This document shows positions 1 through 6,692 of a stretch of DNA of 9,660 bases, in pieces. The stretch's first letter is position 1. The number at the start of each line of letters is the position of its first letter. The DNA comes from JBMNUL01 sp050946255 (GTDB lineage: Bacteria > Actinomycetota > Coriobacteriia > Coriobacteriales > CADBOM01): assembly GCA_050946255.1 (NCBI GenBank), contig JBMNUL010000102.1, forward strand, positions 1 to 9,660. The letters run 5' to 3'. Under the pieces are notes generated by a model. That model had not been told where the DNA came from and did no database searches. It was given only the letters and a program-made list of their open reading frames with translations. The translations under genes and the position numbers were made by a program.

Positions 1-29
1 CAGCTGTGTACGACTATATGCAAGCTCAT
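1..29 (-). CDS. Possible start of a downstream gene, cut by the window edge
   Basis: An ATG on the minus strand starts one base after the stop codon of the glycyl radical enzyme gene and stays open to the edge, reading MSLHIVVHS. The tight spacing would allow translational coupling. A GRE activase would be an expected neighbour here, but these nine residues do not resemble the usual activase N-terminus and there is no strong ribosome site. The frame may be chance. Confidence 0.2.
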
Positions 30-30
30 C

Positions 31-2511
31 CTATCCGAGCTGCTGCTCGGTCCTGGAGATGATGTCCTCCTGCAGGTCCTTGCCCATGTCCACGAAGTAT
101 GCGGAGTAGCCTGCGATCCTCACAACGAGGTCCTTGTACTCGTCGGGGTTCTCCTGCGCCTCGCGGAGCGTCTTGGTGTCGACGATGTTGTACTGAACCT
201 CGAGGCCGCCGTTTTCGAAGTACGACTGCGTGAGGTCGATCAACTTGTCGACTCCGGACTGGTTGGAAACCACGGAAGGATGCATGCGGATGTTCAGTGC
301 AACTCCGTCCATGAAGCGGCCCTGATCGAAGACCTCCTCGGACTTGAGAATCGCGGTCGGGCCGTTGTGGTCAGCACCCTGGCTCGGGCTGGAACCGTCG
401 GCGATCGGCGTGGGCATCGCACGGCCATTGGGGGTGCCCCAGGTAATGCGGCCCTGACGCACATGGTCGGATGCTCCGTAGAGTCCAGACTTGTAGACCT
501 TGGCCCTCGTGCTGTACATCGTCTGGCAGATCTCGTAGTAGAGGTCGTTGACCCACTTGAGCTCGCAGTCTGCATAGGGGTCGCCGTTGCCGAAGTGCGG
601 TGCCTCGTTCACGACCTTGGCCTGCAGTTCCTCGTAGCCCTCCCAGTTGGCCATGACGGCATCGTAGAGCTCGCGGGTCGTGCAGAGCTTGGCATCGAAG
701 CACATGTACTTGATCGCAGTGATGGAGTCTGCCACAGTGGCAAGTCCAGTTGCGGTGCATCCGTAGGAGTTGTACTTGGCACCGCCCCATGCCACGTCCA
801 TGCCCTTCTCCATGCAACCCTCCATTGAGATCGAGAGTGCGGGCTGCACAGTGGTGTGCTCGCCGATCATCTCGGCATAGTTGTGGGTGGAAGCGAACAT
901 GTTCATCACGTGATAGGCCTGTGCCTTGAATGCCTCGCGGACCTCCTCGATGTTGTTCATCTCGTAGAGGTAACCGTTCTGCACAGTGGACTGCTCTCCG
1001 TTGCGCGGGTTGATTCCGTTGTTGATCGCCATGTCGAAGATGATCGACCAGAAGGCTGAACCATGAGGCGGGCAACCGTTCGGCGCCGGGTAGTCGTTGC
1101 CGCATCCCACGATTTCCTGGCATCCGATGACGCCGAAGTCGCGCGCGTCGTGCAGGCTGAAGCCTACCTCCTTGATGAGGCCGGGGATGATCTGCTCATC
1201 GTTCTGATAGAGCGGAAGTCCTCCGACCAGCGAGGAAGTTCCGATGGCGCACTCCCAGAGCTTGTGTGGGGAGTTCTTGTTGAAGCGGAGCGAGATCGTG
1301 GGATCGTGCAGCTTCAGGCGGCCGACCGTCTCGAGAATCATGTAAGTGCAGTCGTTGGTTGCGTCCTCGCCGGTATCGGGGTCGACGCCGCCGCAGGTGG
1401 TGTGCTGCCAGGTGTTGCCGACACCGGTGGTGTCTGCAACGACATCAGGTGCGATTCCATAGAAGCAGTTGGCCTTGAGGAAGAACATGTCCACGAGCTC
1501 CTGAGCGAACTCGGGGGTAATGTCTCCGTTTTCGAGATCATGCTTGTAATACGGGTAGATGTACTGGTCCACACGGCCGAGTGCTGCCGAGGGGTTGGAG
1601 GTCTCGGAGGTGTAGAACACCTGGTACATCATGATCGCCTGCAGCGCCTGCCAGAAAGTCTTGGCAGGATGCTCAACCAGCCAGTACAGGTTGTCTGCCA
1701 TGGTCTCGAGCTCGGCCTTGCGCTTGGCGTCCGTGCAAGCGTCGGCCTTGGCCTTCACGGCGTCTCCGTAGCGCTTGACCATTATCATCGCTGCGTCGCA
1801 TGTGATAACGGCGGCCTTGTAGAACGTGTACTTGCGAACATCTTCGCCCATCAGGCGGTCGTAGTGGGCATCCAGCCAGGCCTGCGCCTCGTCGCGGATG
1901 GCCTTGTAGCCCTTGGTGATGATCTTCTTGTATCCGGCAACCAGGTGACCGAGCGGGAGTCCCAGCGGCGGGATGTAGTTGGGCTTGTCCTTGGGCACGT
2001 AGCTAGTGCACTCGAGCCTGGCCAGCTCCTCGTAATAGTCGGGCTGCCACTCTGCAACTGCGGCACCGCAGGACTTGCCATGCCAGAAGGGGATACCAAC
2101 TTCCTTGATCCAGTCCATGTCCTCCTTCTTGGCACGCTGCAGCGCTGGGGAGTTGCGGGGGTTATGGTAGTAGCCGTCGTCGCCCAGGTACCAAACGCCG
2201 TTGTCAATCAGGTCGGCAATCCAGAAGGTCGGTCCCTCGAATGCGCCCCATTCCGGGTATTGCAGGCTCGAGAACATGTGCGAGCCCCTCGAGCCCACGA
2301 TGAGCTCGTCATTGTCGTCGATGAAGATCGCACACTTCGAGCAGTAGTCGTAGTGGGCCATCGCCTTCTTGATGATGGGGATCGTGTTGCCGAGGCGCTT
2401 GTAGCTCTCGGTGACGATCTTGGCACGGTCGAGGTCGAAGGTCAGCTCTCTGTTCCTGATCTTGTCGCGATATCTCGCGACCCTGTCTGATACGCCCTTG
2501 AACTCATACAT
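31..2511 (-). CDS. Glycyl radical enzyme, pyruvate formate-lyase-like, substrate unknown
   Basis: This 826-residue protein has both hallmarks of a glycyl radical enzyme. Near the C-terminus is the radical loop VVRIAGYSAYF with the radical glycine at about residue 801. Mid-protein is the thiyl-radical cysteine, C464, in VIGCQEIVGCGND. The PFL-like N-domain fills most of the rest. Such cytosolic enzymes need a radical SAM activase, which is not in view. The Cys-x-Glu arrangement (C464, E466) occurs in non-PFL members such as eliminases and arylacetate decarboxylases; PFL itself has adjacent cysteines. The GCQEI loop differs from the GCVEP I associate with choline, glycerol and hydroxyproline enzymes, so I do not assign a substrate. 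The length is below the roughly 900 residues of 4-hydroxyphenylacetate decarboxylase. The ATG follows a good site (AAAGAAAGGAA). It lies 83 bp behind engB with no clear terminator between, so read-through is plausible; a weak -10 (TAAAAT, 2559-2554) may add a promoter. Confidence 0.93.
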   Translation of the reverse strand: MYEFKGVSDRVARYRDKIRNRELTFDLDRAKIVTESYKRLGNTIPIIKKAMAHYDYCSKCAIFIDDNDELIVGSRGSHMFSSLQYPEWGAFEGPTFWIADLIDNGVWYLGDDGYYHNPRNSPALQRAKKEDMDWIKEVGIPFWHGKSCGAAVAEWQPDYYEELARLECTSYVPKDKPNYIPPLGLPLGHLVAGYKKIITKGYKAIRDEAQAWLDAHYDRLMGEDVRKYTFYKAAVITCDAAMIMVKRYGDAVKAKADACTDAKRKAELETMADNLYWLVEHPAKTFWQALQAIMMYQVFYTSETSNPSAALGRVDQYIYPYYKHDLENGDITPEFAQELVDMFFLKANCFYGIAPDVVADTTGVGNTWQHTTCGGVDPDTGEDATNDCTYMILETVGRLKLHDPTISLRFNKNSPHKLWECAIGTSSLVGGLPLYQNDEQIIPGLIKEVGFSLHDARDFGVIGCQEIVGCGNDYPAPNGCPPHGSAFWSIIFDMAINNGINPRNGEQSTVQNGYLYEMNNIEEVREAFKAQAYHVMNMFASTHNYAEMIGEHTTVQPALSISMEGCMEKGMDVAWGGAKYNSYGCTATGLATVADSITAIKYMCFDAKLCTTRELYDAVMANWEGYEELQAKVVNEAPHFGNGDPYADCELKWVNDLYYEICQTMYSTRAKVYKSGLYGASDHVRQGRITWGTPNGRAMPTPIADGSSPSQGADHNGPTAILKSEEVFDQGRFMDGVALNIRMHPSVVSNQSGVDKLIDLTQSYFENGGLEVQYNIVDTKTLREAQENPDEYKDLVVRIAGYSAYFVDMGKDLQEDIISRTEQQLG

Positions 2512-2594
2512 GGCTATTCCTTTCTTTAGGACGTGTAATATTGACTGTTTTCTATTTTATCCTCTCGCAGGGCCTTGGGAAAGTTTTTCAGGAG

Positions 2595-3179
2595 CTATAT
2601 CAAAGATTCCTCGATTTTCCGCTTGAGCTTGTCCACGCCCTCGCCGGTGGTCGCCGAGGTTATTATCATTTGGTCCTCGGTAAGCCCCAGCTGGTTCCCC
2701 AAGAGCTTCATCGCCTGCTGTCTTTTGGATTTGGAGATCTTGTCGGCTTTCGTAAGCGCGACGACGAATGGCAGCCCTTTCTGACTCAGGAAATCGATCA
2801 TCTGGATGTCGAGCTCTTGGGCCTCGAGTCTGATGTCGACCAACAACACCACGAGGGCGAACTTGCGGTTCTCGGAGAAGTAGCCCTCTATCAACTCTCC
2901 CCAGCGTTTCTTCTCGGCCTTGGAGACCTTTGCGTACCCATATCCGGGAAGGTCGACGAACCAGACTCCGCCTGTCTCGAAGAAGTTGATGTTGGCGGTC
3001 TTTCCGGGAACGCTCGATACCTTGACCAGAGACTTGCGTCCGAAGAGCTTGTTCATGATCGAGGATTTTCCCGCGTTGGATCTCCCGGCAAACGAGATTT
3101 CTGGATAGATGGGGGAGGGAAGCTGGTCCAGGGAACCATAAGACGCCTTGAACTCCACTTTGTCGTATTTTACCCGCAT
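2595..3179 (-). CDS. engB: Ribosome biogenesis GTP-binding protein EngB (YsxC/YihA)
   Basis: A 194-residue cytosolic GTPase of the TrmE-Era-EngA-EngB-Septin group, which in other bacteria helps assemble the large ribosomal subunit. All five G motifs are present: P-loop GRSNAGKS (32-39), PGKT switch I (58-61), DLPGYG (76-81), TKAD (143-146) and SAT (175-177). Length and motif order match the family with no oddities. The ATG is preceded by GGAAGGA at normal spacing. An extended -10 lies about 35 bp upstream (3223-3215), so it probably has its own promoter. Its usual neighbours (clpX, lon) are absent. Here it sits between a methyltransferase and a glycyl radical enzyme on the same strand, which looks like a housekeeping gene caught among accessory metabolic genes. 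Confidence 0.96.
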   Translation of the reverse strand: MRVKYDKVEFKASYGSLDQLPSPIYPEISFAGRSNAGKSSIMNKLFGRKSLVKVSSVPGKTANINFFETGGVWFVDLPGYGYAKVSKAEKKRWGELIEGYFSENRKFALVVLLVDIRLEAQELDIQMIDFLSQKGLPFVVALTKADKISKSKRQQAMKLLGNQLGLTEDQMIITSATTGEGVDKLKRKIEESLI

Positions 3180-3214
3180 GTTTTCCTTCCGGTTTCAAGT
3201 GTAAATTTGCAGAC

Positions 3215-3223
3215 ATTTTACCA
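3215..3223 (-). promoter_or_regulatory. Extended -10 promoter for engB
   Basis: The minus strand reads TGGTAAAAT, an extended -10 (TGn plus a hexamer with 5 of 6 consensus bases). No good -35 lies 17 bp upstream, which fits extended -10 promoters. Transcription would start near 3208, giving a leader of about 30 nt that contains the engB ribosome site. Confidence 0.35.
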
Positions 3224-3265
3224 TTGCGGTTTGACGTGGCAGCTGTGGAAGAGGACGCTGGGAGA

Positions 3266-3282
3266 GCGCGAATAAGCGGCCG
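3266..3282 (+). repeat. 17-bp direct repeat, copy 1
   Basis: GCGCGAATAAGCGGCCG, identical to the copy at 3372. The flanks differ apart from loosely similar GGCCG and TTCTGA blocks. Confidence 0.7.
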
Positions 3283-3371
3283 AGAAGGCCGTGGGTAATC
3301 CGGCCAAACTTCTGAGGAGGCCGTCCAGTTTGGGGAAATCAAGCCGAGCTACGAGAGAGGCCGTTTCGCGT

Positions 3372-3388
3372 GCGCGAATAAGCGGCCG
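3372..3388 (+). repeat. 17-bp direct repeat, copy 2
   Basis: Perfect second copy, 106 bp from the first. Both lie in the gap upstream of engB and downstream of the methyltransferase. Confidence 0.7.
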
Positions 3389-3507
3389 GCACCGCTTCTG
3401 AACCACGTCTCCAAACTCGGGCATTTCCTTTCAAGCCCAGGTATTGTGGCGGGGTTCGCTGCGGGCCGACCGCTTTGGGATACGCCCTTGCTCAGGGCCT
3501 GCGAAAT

Positions 3508-4608
3508 CTAGTTGCGGCCGTAGAGCTTGTTGTAGTACTCGGTGGAGTAGTTGTAGAGCTCGTCGCGCGCAATCTCTCCCTGCTTAGCCGCCTTCTCCGC
3601 GTCCGAGGCCATGTCGGTCATGATCCAGCACATCACGCGGCCGTTCTCGCCGAACCTGTCGACGAACTCGCGGACGTCCTTGCGGATCTTCTGCTCGTCG
3701 TCCTCGATTGGGATTTCGAGCTGGAACGCGAAGGTCATCTTCTTGCCCCAGTTGTCGTGGAGGTACTGGGGGTCGTTGATCGTCTTCTGCGGGGTCCACA
3801 TGTCGATGCCAAGCTCCAGCATCTCCGGGAGGTACTGGATGTTCTTGCCGCAGGAATGCAGCTCGAGGAACAGCCCGCTGTCCTTGATGAACTTGGTGAG
3901 GCGGCTCGTGGCCGGCATCAGCTGCTCGTCGAACATCTCGTTGGAGAAGAACCCGGAGCGCTGGGTGCCCCAATCGTCGTGATAGAGAATCCCATCGATG
4001 CGCCCGTAGTACTTGCAGATCTTCTGGATCGATTCGATCTTGTAGTCGCACATCTTCTGGAAGAACTCCTCGAGGAGCTCTGGCTCGTCGTAGAAGGCGA
4101 TCAGCGTCTCGTCGAACGGGATCATCTCGTGCAGGCGCTCGAAGATACCCTCTACGCTCTCGTATATATGAGGCCTGTCCGGATCGAGGGACTGCTGGAG
4201 CTTCTTGCCGTCGGTCTCGAAGTCAACCACGGAGAGATCGGGCCACTCGAGCTCCTCCTTCCACTTCGAGAACTCCGAGATCGTGCGGGTTCCGGGTTTT
4301 GTGATCATTCCCCCGACGACCTCGACCATCGTCCAATAGACACCCCACCAGTCGTAACCGTCGACCTCGGGAACGGGGTGCTCTTCCATCGCATCGGGCC
4401 ACACGGTGTTCGACTCGTAGAAATACGCCGGCATCCACCAGGGCTGCTCTCCCTTGACGCAGCGGATGTAGTTCTCCCTGACGCTATGAGGCCTGCCCTC
4501 GATGGGTGGCTTCGGCTGCTGGAGGAGATATGGGAACGTCCCCTCCTTCTGCCAGAACTTCGAATAGTCTCTGGTCGCTGCCTGTTGCATGAATTTCCCC
4601 ACTGCCAT
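3508..4608 (-). CDS. URO-D superfamily (corrinoid-type) methyltransferase
   Basis: This 366-residue cytosolic protein belongs to the uroporphyrinogen decarboxylase-like superfamily, which includes HemE and the zinc methyltransferases of methanogens and acetogens (MtaA, CmuA and O-demethylase types). Evidence is the LHSCGK segment with H251 and C253 and a later cysteine, C327 (RVMCWIM). This His-x-Cys...Cys set is the zinc site that activates a thiol or methyl acceptor in the methyltransferases, which argues against true heme-pathway HemE. An acidic patch HDDWGTQ (210-216) fits the barrel active site. The N-terminal half is rich in Trp and aromatic residues. No corrinoid protein or reductive activator is in the window, so donor and acceptor are unknown. 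The ATG has AGAAGGGG at good spacing. The gene is divergent from the radical SAM gene and has a structured leader (4636-4664). It could act with the glycyl radical enzyme downstream, but that is inference. Confidence 0.85.
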   Translation of the reverse strand: MAVGKFMQQAATRDYSKFWQKEGTFPYLLQQPKPPIEGRPHSVRENYIRCVKGEQPWWMPAYFYESNTVWPDAMEEHPVPEVDGYDWWGVYWTMVEVVGGMITKPGTRTISEFSKWKEELEWPDLSVVDFETDGKKLQQSLDPDRPHIYESVEGIFERLHEMIPFDETLIAFYDEPELLEEFFQKMCDYKIESIQKICKYYGRIDGILYHDDWGTQRSGFFSNEMFDEQLMPATSRLTKFIKDSGLFLELHSCGKNIQYLPEMLELGIDMWTPQKTINDPQYLHDNWGKKMTFAFQLEIPIEDDEQKIRKDVREFVDRFGENGRVMCWIMTDMASDAEKAAKQGEIARDELYNYSTEYYNKLYGRN

Positions 4609-4635
4609 AGTTACCCCTTCTCTCTAATCGCGGAC

Positions 4636-4664
4636 CCGGTCCAGCGAACGTGGTGCGGGACCGG
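4636..4664 (-). promoter_or_regulatory. Leader hairpin ahead of the methyltransferase
   Basis: CCGGTCC (4636-4642) and GGACCGG (4658-4664) form a perfect 7-bp stem with a 15-nt loop in the transcript leader, just upstream of the AGAAGGGG ribosome site. A second 10-bp palindrome, GAGGCGCCTC, lies at 4674-4683. The hairpin is visible; a regulatory role is inference, and no riboswitch family is recognised. Confidence 0.3.
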
Positions 4665-4702
4665 CATCCGAGCGAGGCGCCTCTCCTACAAAGCGCATTG
4701 CG

Positions 4703-4731
4703 TTGAATCAATTATATAGTGAAAATTAAAT
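4703..4731 (+). promoter_or_regulatory. Candidate promoter for the radical SAM gene
   Basis: TTGAAT (4703-4708), 17 bp, then TTAAAT (4726-4731), each matching 4 of 6 consensus bases, in the only strongly AT-rich stretch of the gap. The transcript would have a leader of about 125 nt. It overlaps the candidate -10 on the other strand. Confidence 0.3.
4711..4716 (-). promoter_or_regulatory. Candidate -10 for the methyltransferase
   Basis: The minus strand reads a perfect TATAAT. No good -35 is visible at 16-18 bp, so an activator may be needed or the site may be chance. It would give a leader of about 95 nt containing both palindromes described for this leader. Confidence 0.3.
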
Positions 4732-4864
4732 TCGTTATAAATTGACTGCATCCGATTGGGTAATTGCATGTTGTCTCGAGGGTAAAGAGGGGGAGTCCTG
4801 GGATACAATGTTCCAATCTGGGGTATGTGGTCCGAAATTTTCAAAGAACCGTGCAGGAGGTGCA

Positions 4865-5743
4865 ATGGCCAACTCCAAGAGCGATTTCTACAGGCCGATT
4901 TTCGAGGACGAGTCCGAGCGCTTGCAGGTCTCGAGGGGATGCTCCTATAACAAGTGCAGGTTCTGTACAATGTACAAGGGAGTTGAATTCGAGGTCACAC
5001 CACGCGAGGAGATTGTGCGCCAAATCGACTCGATTGCAAATTCTGCTCACGTCCACAGGATCTTCCTCTCGGGTGGCAATGCCATGGCGATTCCACAGGA
5101 CGAAATGATGTTCACGCTCGAGCAGATAAGGGAGAAGATTCCTTCCTGCAAGAAAGTGGGTTGTTTTGCCAGGATAGATTCAGTTATGGCCAAGTCGGAT
5201 CAAGAGCTGATGGAGCTTGCAGCACTCGGGTTAGATGACATCGCCATTGGCGCCGAGAGCGGCTCGGAAGATGCGCTGGAGTTCATGCACAAGGGTCACA
5301 CCACGGCAGACATCTTGGAGCAATGCGGAAGGTTGGACGAGGCGGGGTTGGTTTATAGCCTCTACTATCTTGCCGGAATCGCCGGACATGGAAAATGCAT
5401 CGAGAACGCGCACGCCACGGCTGAGCTGTTCGGGAAGACGAATGCCAACAGGATTCTCTTCCACACCATGACGCTCTTTTCCGGCAGCAAGCTCGAAGAA
5501 GATGTTGAAGCTGGCAGATTCGTGATGGCTGACGAGCGTGAGGTTTTAGAGGAGATCAGGACTTTTGTGGAGGAGTTGCCCATCCGGGCACTCCTCATGG
5601 CGCAGCATTTTGGGAATTTGGCTCAGTTCACCGGTTATGTTCCAGACGACCGCGAGAAAATCGTCGCATACATAGATGGAATTCTCGAGAACAGATCCGA
5701 AGAGAGCATGAGGGCATACCGCAAGTGCATTAAGACCATGTAA
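4865..5743 (+). CDS. Radical SAM protein of unknown function
   Basis: A 292-residue protein with the radical SAM features: cysteines C26, C31 and C34 in RGCSYNKCRFCTMY to bind the 4Fe-4S cluster, a SAM-contact glycine pair in LSGGNAM (69-74), and GAESGSEDAL (129-138), the ES-containing strand typical of Elp3/HemN/YgiQ-like members. The cysteine spacing is Cx4Cx2C, not the canonical Cx3Cx2C; the codons confirm this. There is no clear extra cluster domain or SPASM tail, so it is a compact barrel with a short C-terminal helix region. It has no glycyl radical activase pattern, so it is probably not the activase of the GRE in this window. The ATG at 4865 follows AGGAGG with a slightly short 4-nt gap. 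A longer frame from a TTG at 4742 exists but its extra residues are not family-like. The gene is divergent from the methyltransferase and 210 bp upstream of the DUF3786 gene on the same strand. Confidence 0.88.
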   Translation: MANSKSDFYRPIFEDESERLQVSRGCSYNKCRFCTMYKGVEFEVTPREEIVRQIDSIANSAHVHRIFLSGGNAMAIPQDEMMFTLEQIREKIPSCKKVGCFARIDSVMAKSDQELMELAALGLDDIAIGAESGSEDALEFMHKGHTTADILEQCGRLDEAGLVYSLYYLAGIAGHGKCIENAHATAELFGKTNANRILFHTMTLFSGSKLEEDVEAGRFVMADEREVLEEIRTFVEELPIRALLMAQHFGNLAQFTGYVPDDREKIVAYIDGILENRSEESMRAYRKCIKTM

Positions 5744-5862
5744 ACGAAATGGCGTCTCACGGATAAGACACATGGAGTTTTCCACATTTGCCATTCTCCA
5801 CATTTACAATTGAGATGGTTGTTAAAGTATTTACCTGGGGAAGTCATGCAGGGATTATTGGT

Positions 5863-5873
5863 CGGCCAGGCTT
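5863..5873 (+). repeat. CGGCCAGGCTT direct repeat, copy 1
   Basis: An 11-bp repeat in the 210-bp gap before the DUF3786 gene, 29 bp from its twin. GCTT-gca-AAGC at its right end could form a small hairpin. The same gap has a TCCACATTT pair (5781-5789 and 5797-5805). Confidence 0.45.
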
Positions 5874-5891
5874 GCAAAGCTAATCCGAGTC

Positions 5892-5902
5892 CGGCCAGGC
5901 TT
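5892..5902 (+). repeat. CGGCCAGGCTT direct repeat, copy 2
   Basis: Perfect second copy about 50 bp upstream of the DUF3786 start codon, in the likely promoter or leader. The 29-bp period is close to three helical turns, as for two factor-binding sites on one DNA face; that role is inference. Confidence 0.45.
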
Positions 5903-5953
5903 TATTAAATTGGTCAAGTCTAACGCAGGTCTGATGTATAGAAAGGGCCAGCT

Positions 5954-6559
5954 ATGGTAAAGGGATATGAGAGGGCATACGAGATTGCCGTCGAGAAGCT
6001 CGATGGCTTTGATCTCGTTGGAGAGGCGCAACGTCTCAAGTTGCAGGTCACCCCTCAGTCTAACGCCAGGGTCAACTTTCTGGGAAACAGATACGAGATT
6101 GGTTCAAATGGGGTGGTCTGCCTAACAGATGCCTCTCCGAATTTCGTGGAGCGTGCTCTCCTTATCCATTTCATCACTTCTGGTGGCAAGGCCCGTCCCA
6201 CGGGGGAGTTCTGGCTGCCCGGACAGTTCGTATCCGAAAGCGAGAAGACCGTTGCCGCAACTAACATCAGTTGGCAAAACCGCAGCCTGGAGGAGAAGTT
6301 CTCCGAAGACGCGCAGGCCGTCTACAGGGCGCTTTCAATACTGTCTGCCGTCGAGATTCCACAGAACGAAGAGGGGAGGAGGATCTGGCAGATGGAACTT
6401 CTGCCGAATATCGTCTGCCAGGTCATATGTTACGAGGCGGACGATGAGTTTCCACTGACAACGCACATCAGGTTCGACAAGTCTGCCAAAGATTATTTCG
6501 AGTTCGAGTCGATCGCATTTCTCCACAGCGCAGTTGTGCATGCGCTGGTCAATCTGTAG
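5954..6559 (+). CDS. DUF3786 family protein
   Basis: A 201-residue soluble protein with no signal peptide or membrane segment. I place it in DUF3786 from the overall pattern: an N-terminal YERAYEIAVEKL helix, a central NFLGNRYEI strand pair, an IHFITSGGKARPTGEFW segment (about 71-87), and a C-terminal ICYEADDEFPLTTHIRFDKS segment (about 158-177) followed by a hydrophobic helix. The function of the family is unknown. Members occur in anaerobic bacteria and archaea, often near corrinoid, CO-dehydrogenase or radical SAM genes as far as I recall, which would fit this context. The ATG has GAAAGGG 6 nt upstream. It may be co-transcribed with the radical SAM gene, although 210 bp of repeat-bearing DNA intervenes. 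It converges on trmL. Confidence 0.78.
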   Translation: MVKGYERAYEIAVEKLDGFDLVGEAQRLKLQVTPQSNARVNFLGNRYEIGSNGVVCLTDASPNFVERALLIHFITSGGKARPTGEFWLPGQFVSESEKTVAATNISWQNRSLEEKFSEDAQAVYRALSILSAVEIPQNEEGRRIWQMELLPNIVCQVICYEADDEFPLTTHIRFDKSAKDYFEFESIAFLHSAVVHALVNL

Positions 6560-6580
6560 GTTCGAATTTGGTGTCGATCG

Positions 6581-6613
6581 TGAAGGACACAGTTGTGGCC
6601 TAGAGTCCTTTCA
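6581..6613. terminator. Weak hairpin between convergent genes
   Basis: TGAAGGAC (6581-6588) can pair with GTCCTTTCA (6605-6613) with one bulged base, in the 133-bp gap between the DUF3786 and trmL stops. No T-run follows on either strand, so an intrinsic terminator is doubtful. Nothing else is recognised in this gap. Confidence 0.25.
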
Positions 6614-6692
6614 TGTGGCTGTCGATAATCGTCTAATCCGATGGCTGAGTGGCGTCTTTCACCAGATGTATTTCTTCGGCAAGTTAGTGCAC

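Larger units (their letters stand above)
3180..3507. other. Intergenic region with paired direct repeats
   Basis: This 328-bp gap between the methyltransferase stop and the engB start holds no convincing gene. It contains two copies of GCGCGAATAAGCGGCCG (106 bp apart), an inverted pair CCAAACT/AGTTTGG (3304-3310 and 3327-3333), several GGCCGT blocks, a weak hairpin just past the methyltransferase stop (GCCCT-gagca-AGGGC on the minus strand, about 3485-3499) and, nearest engB, an AT-rich promoter stretch. The repeats and G+C-rich stems suggest a structured RNA or regulatory element, but no known RNA family is recognised. Confidence 0.5.

Noticed and set aside
1063..2490. A 475-codon open frame on the plus strand
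   Set aside because: It lies fully inside the glycyl radical enzyme gene in antisense. It has no recognisable motifs, and long antisense frames are expected from the codon bias of GC-rich DNA.
3475..4719. A 414-codon open frame on the plus strand
   Set aside because: It is antisense to the methyltransferase. The Val/Leu-rich translation has no domain pattern and the minus-strand gene has clear motifs and a ribosome site.
4742..4864. N-terminal extension of the radical SAM gene from a TTG
   Set aside because: No ribosome site and no family-like sequence; ATG 4865 has AGGAGG and the normal N-terminus.
6559..6640. tRNA-like GTTCGAATTT in the convergent gap
   Set aside because: It resembles a T-loop, but no matching acceptor, D or anticodon arms can be drawn around it.
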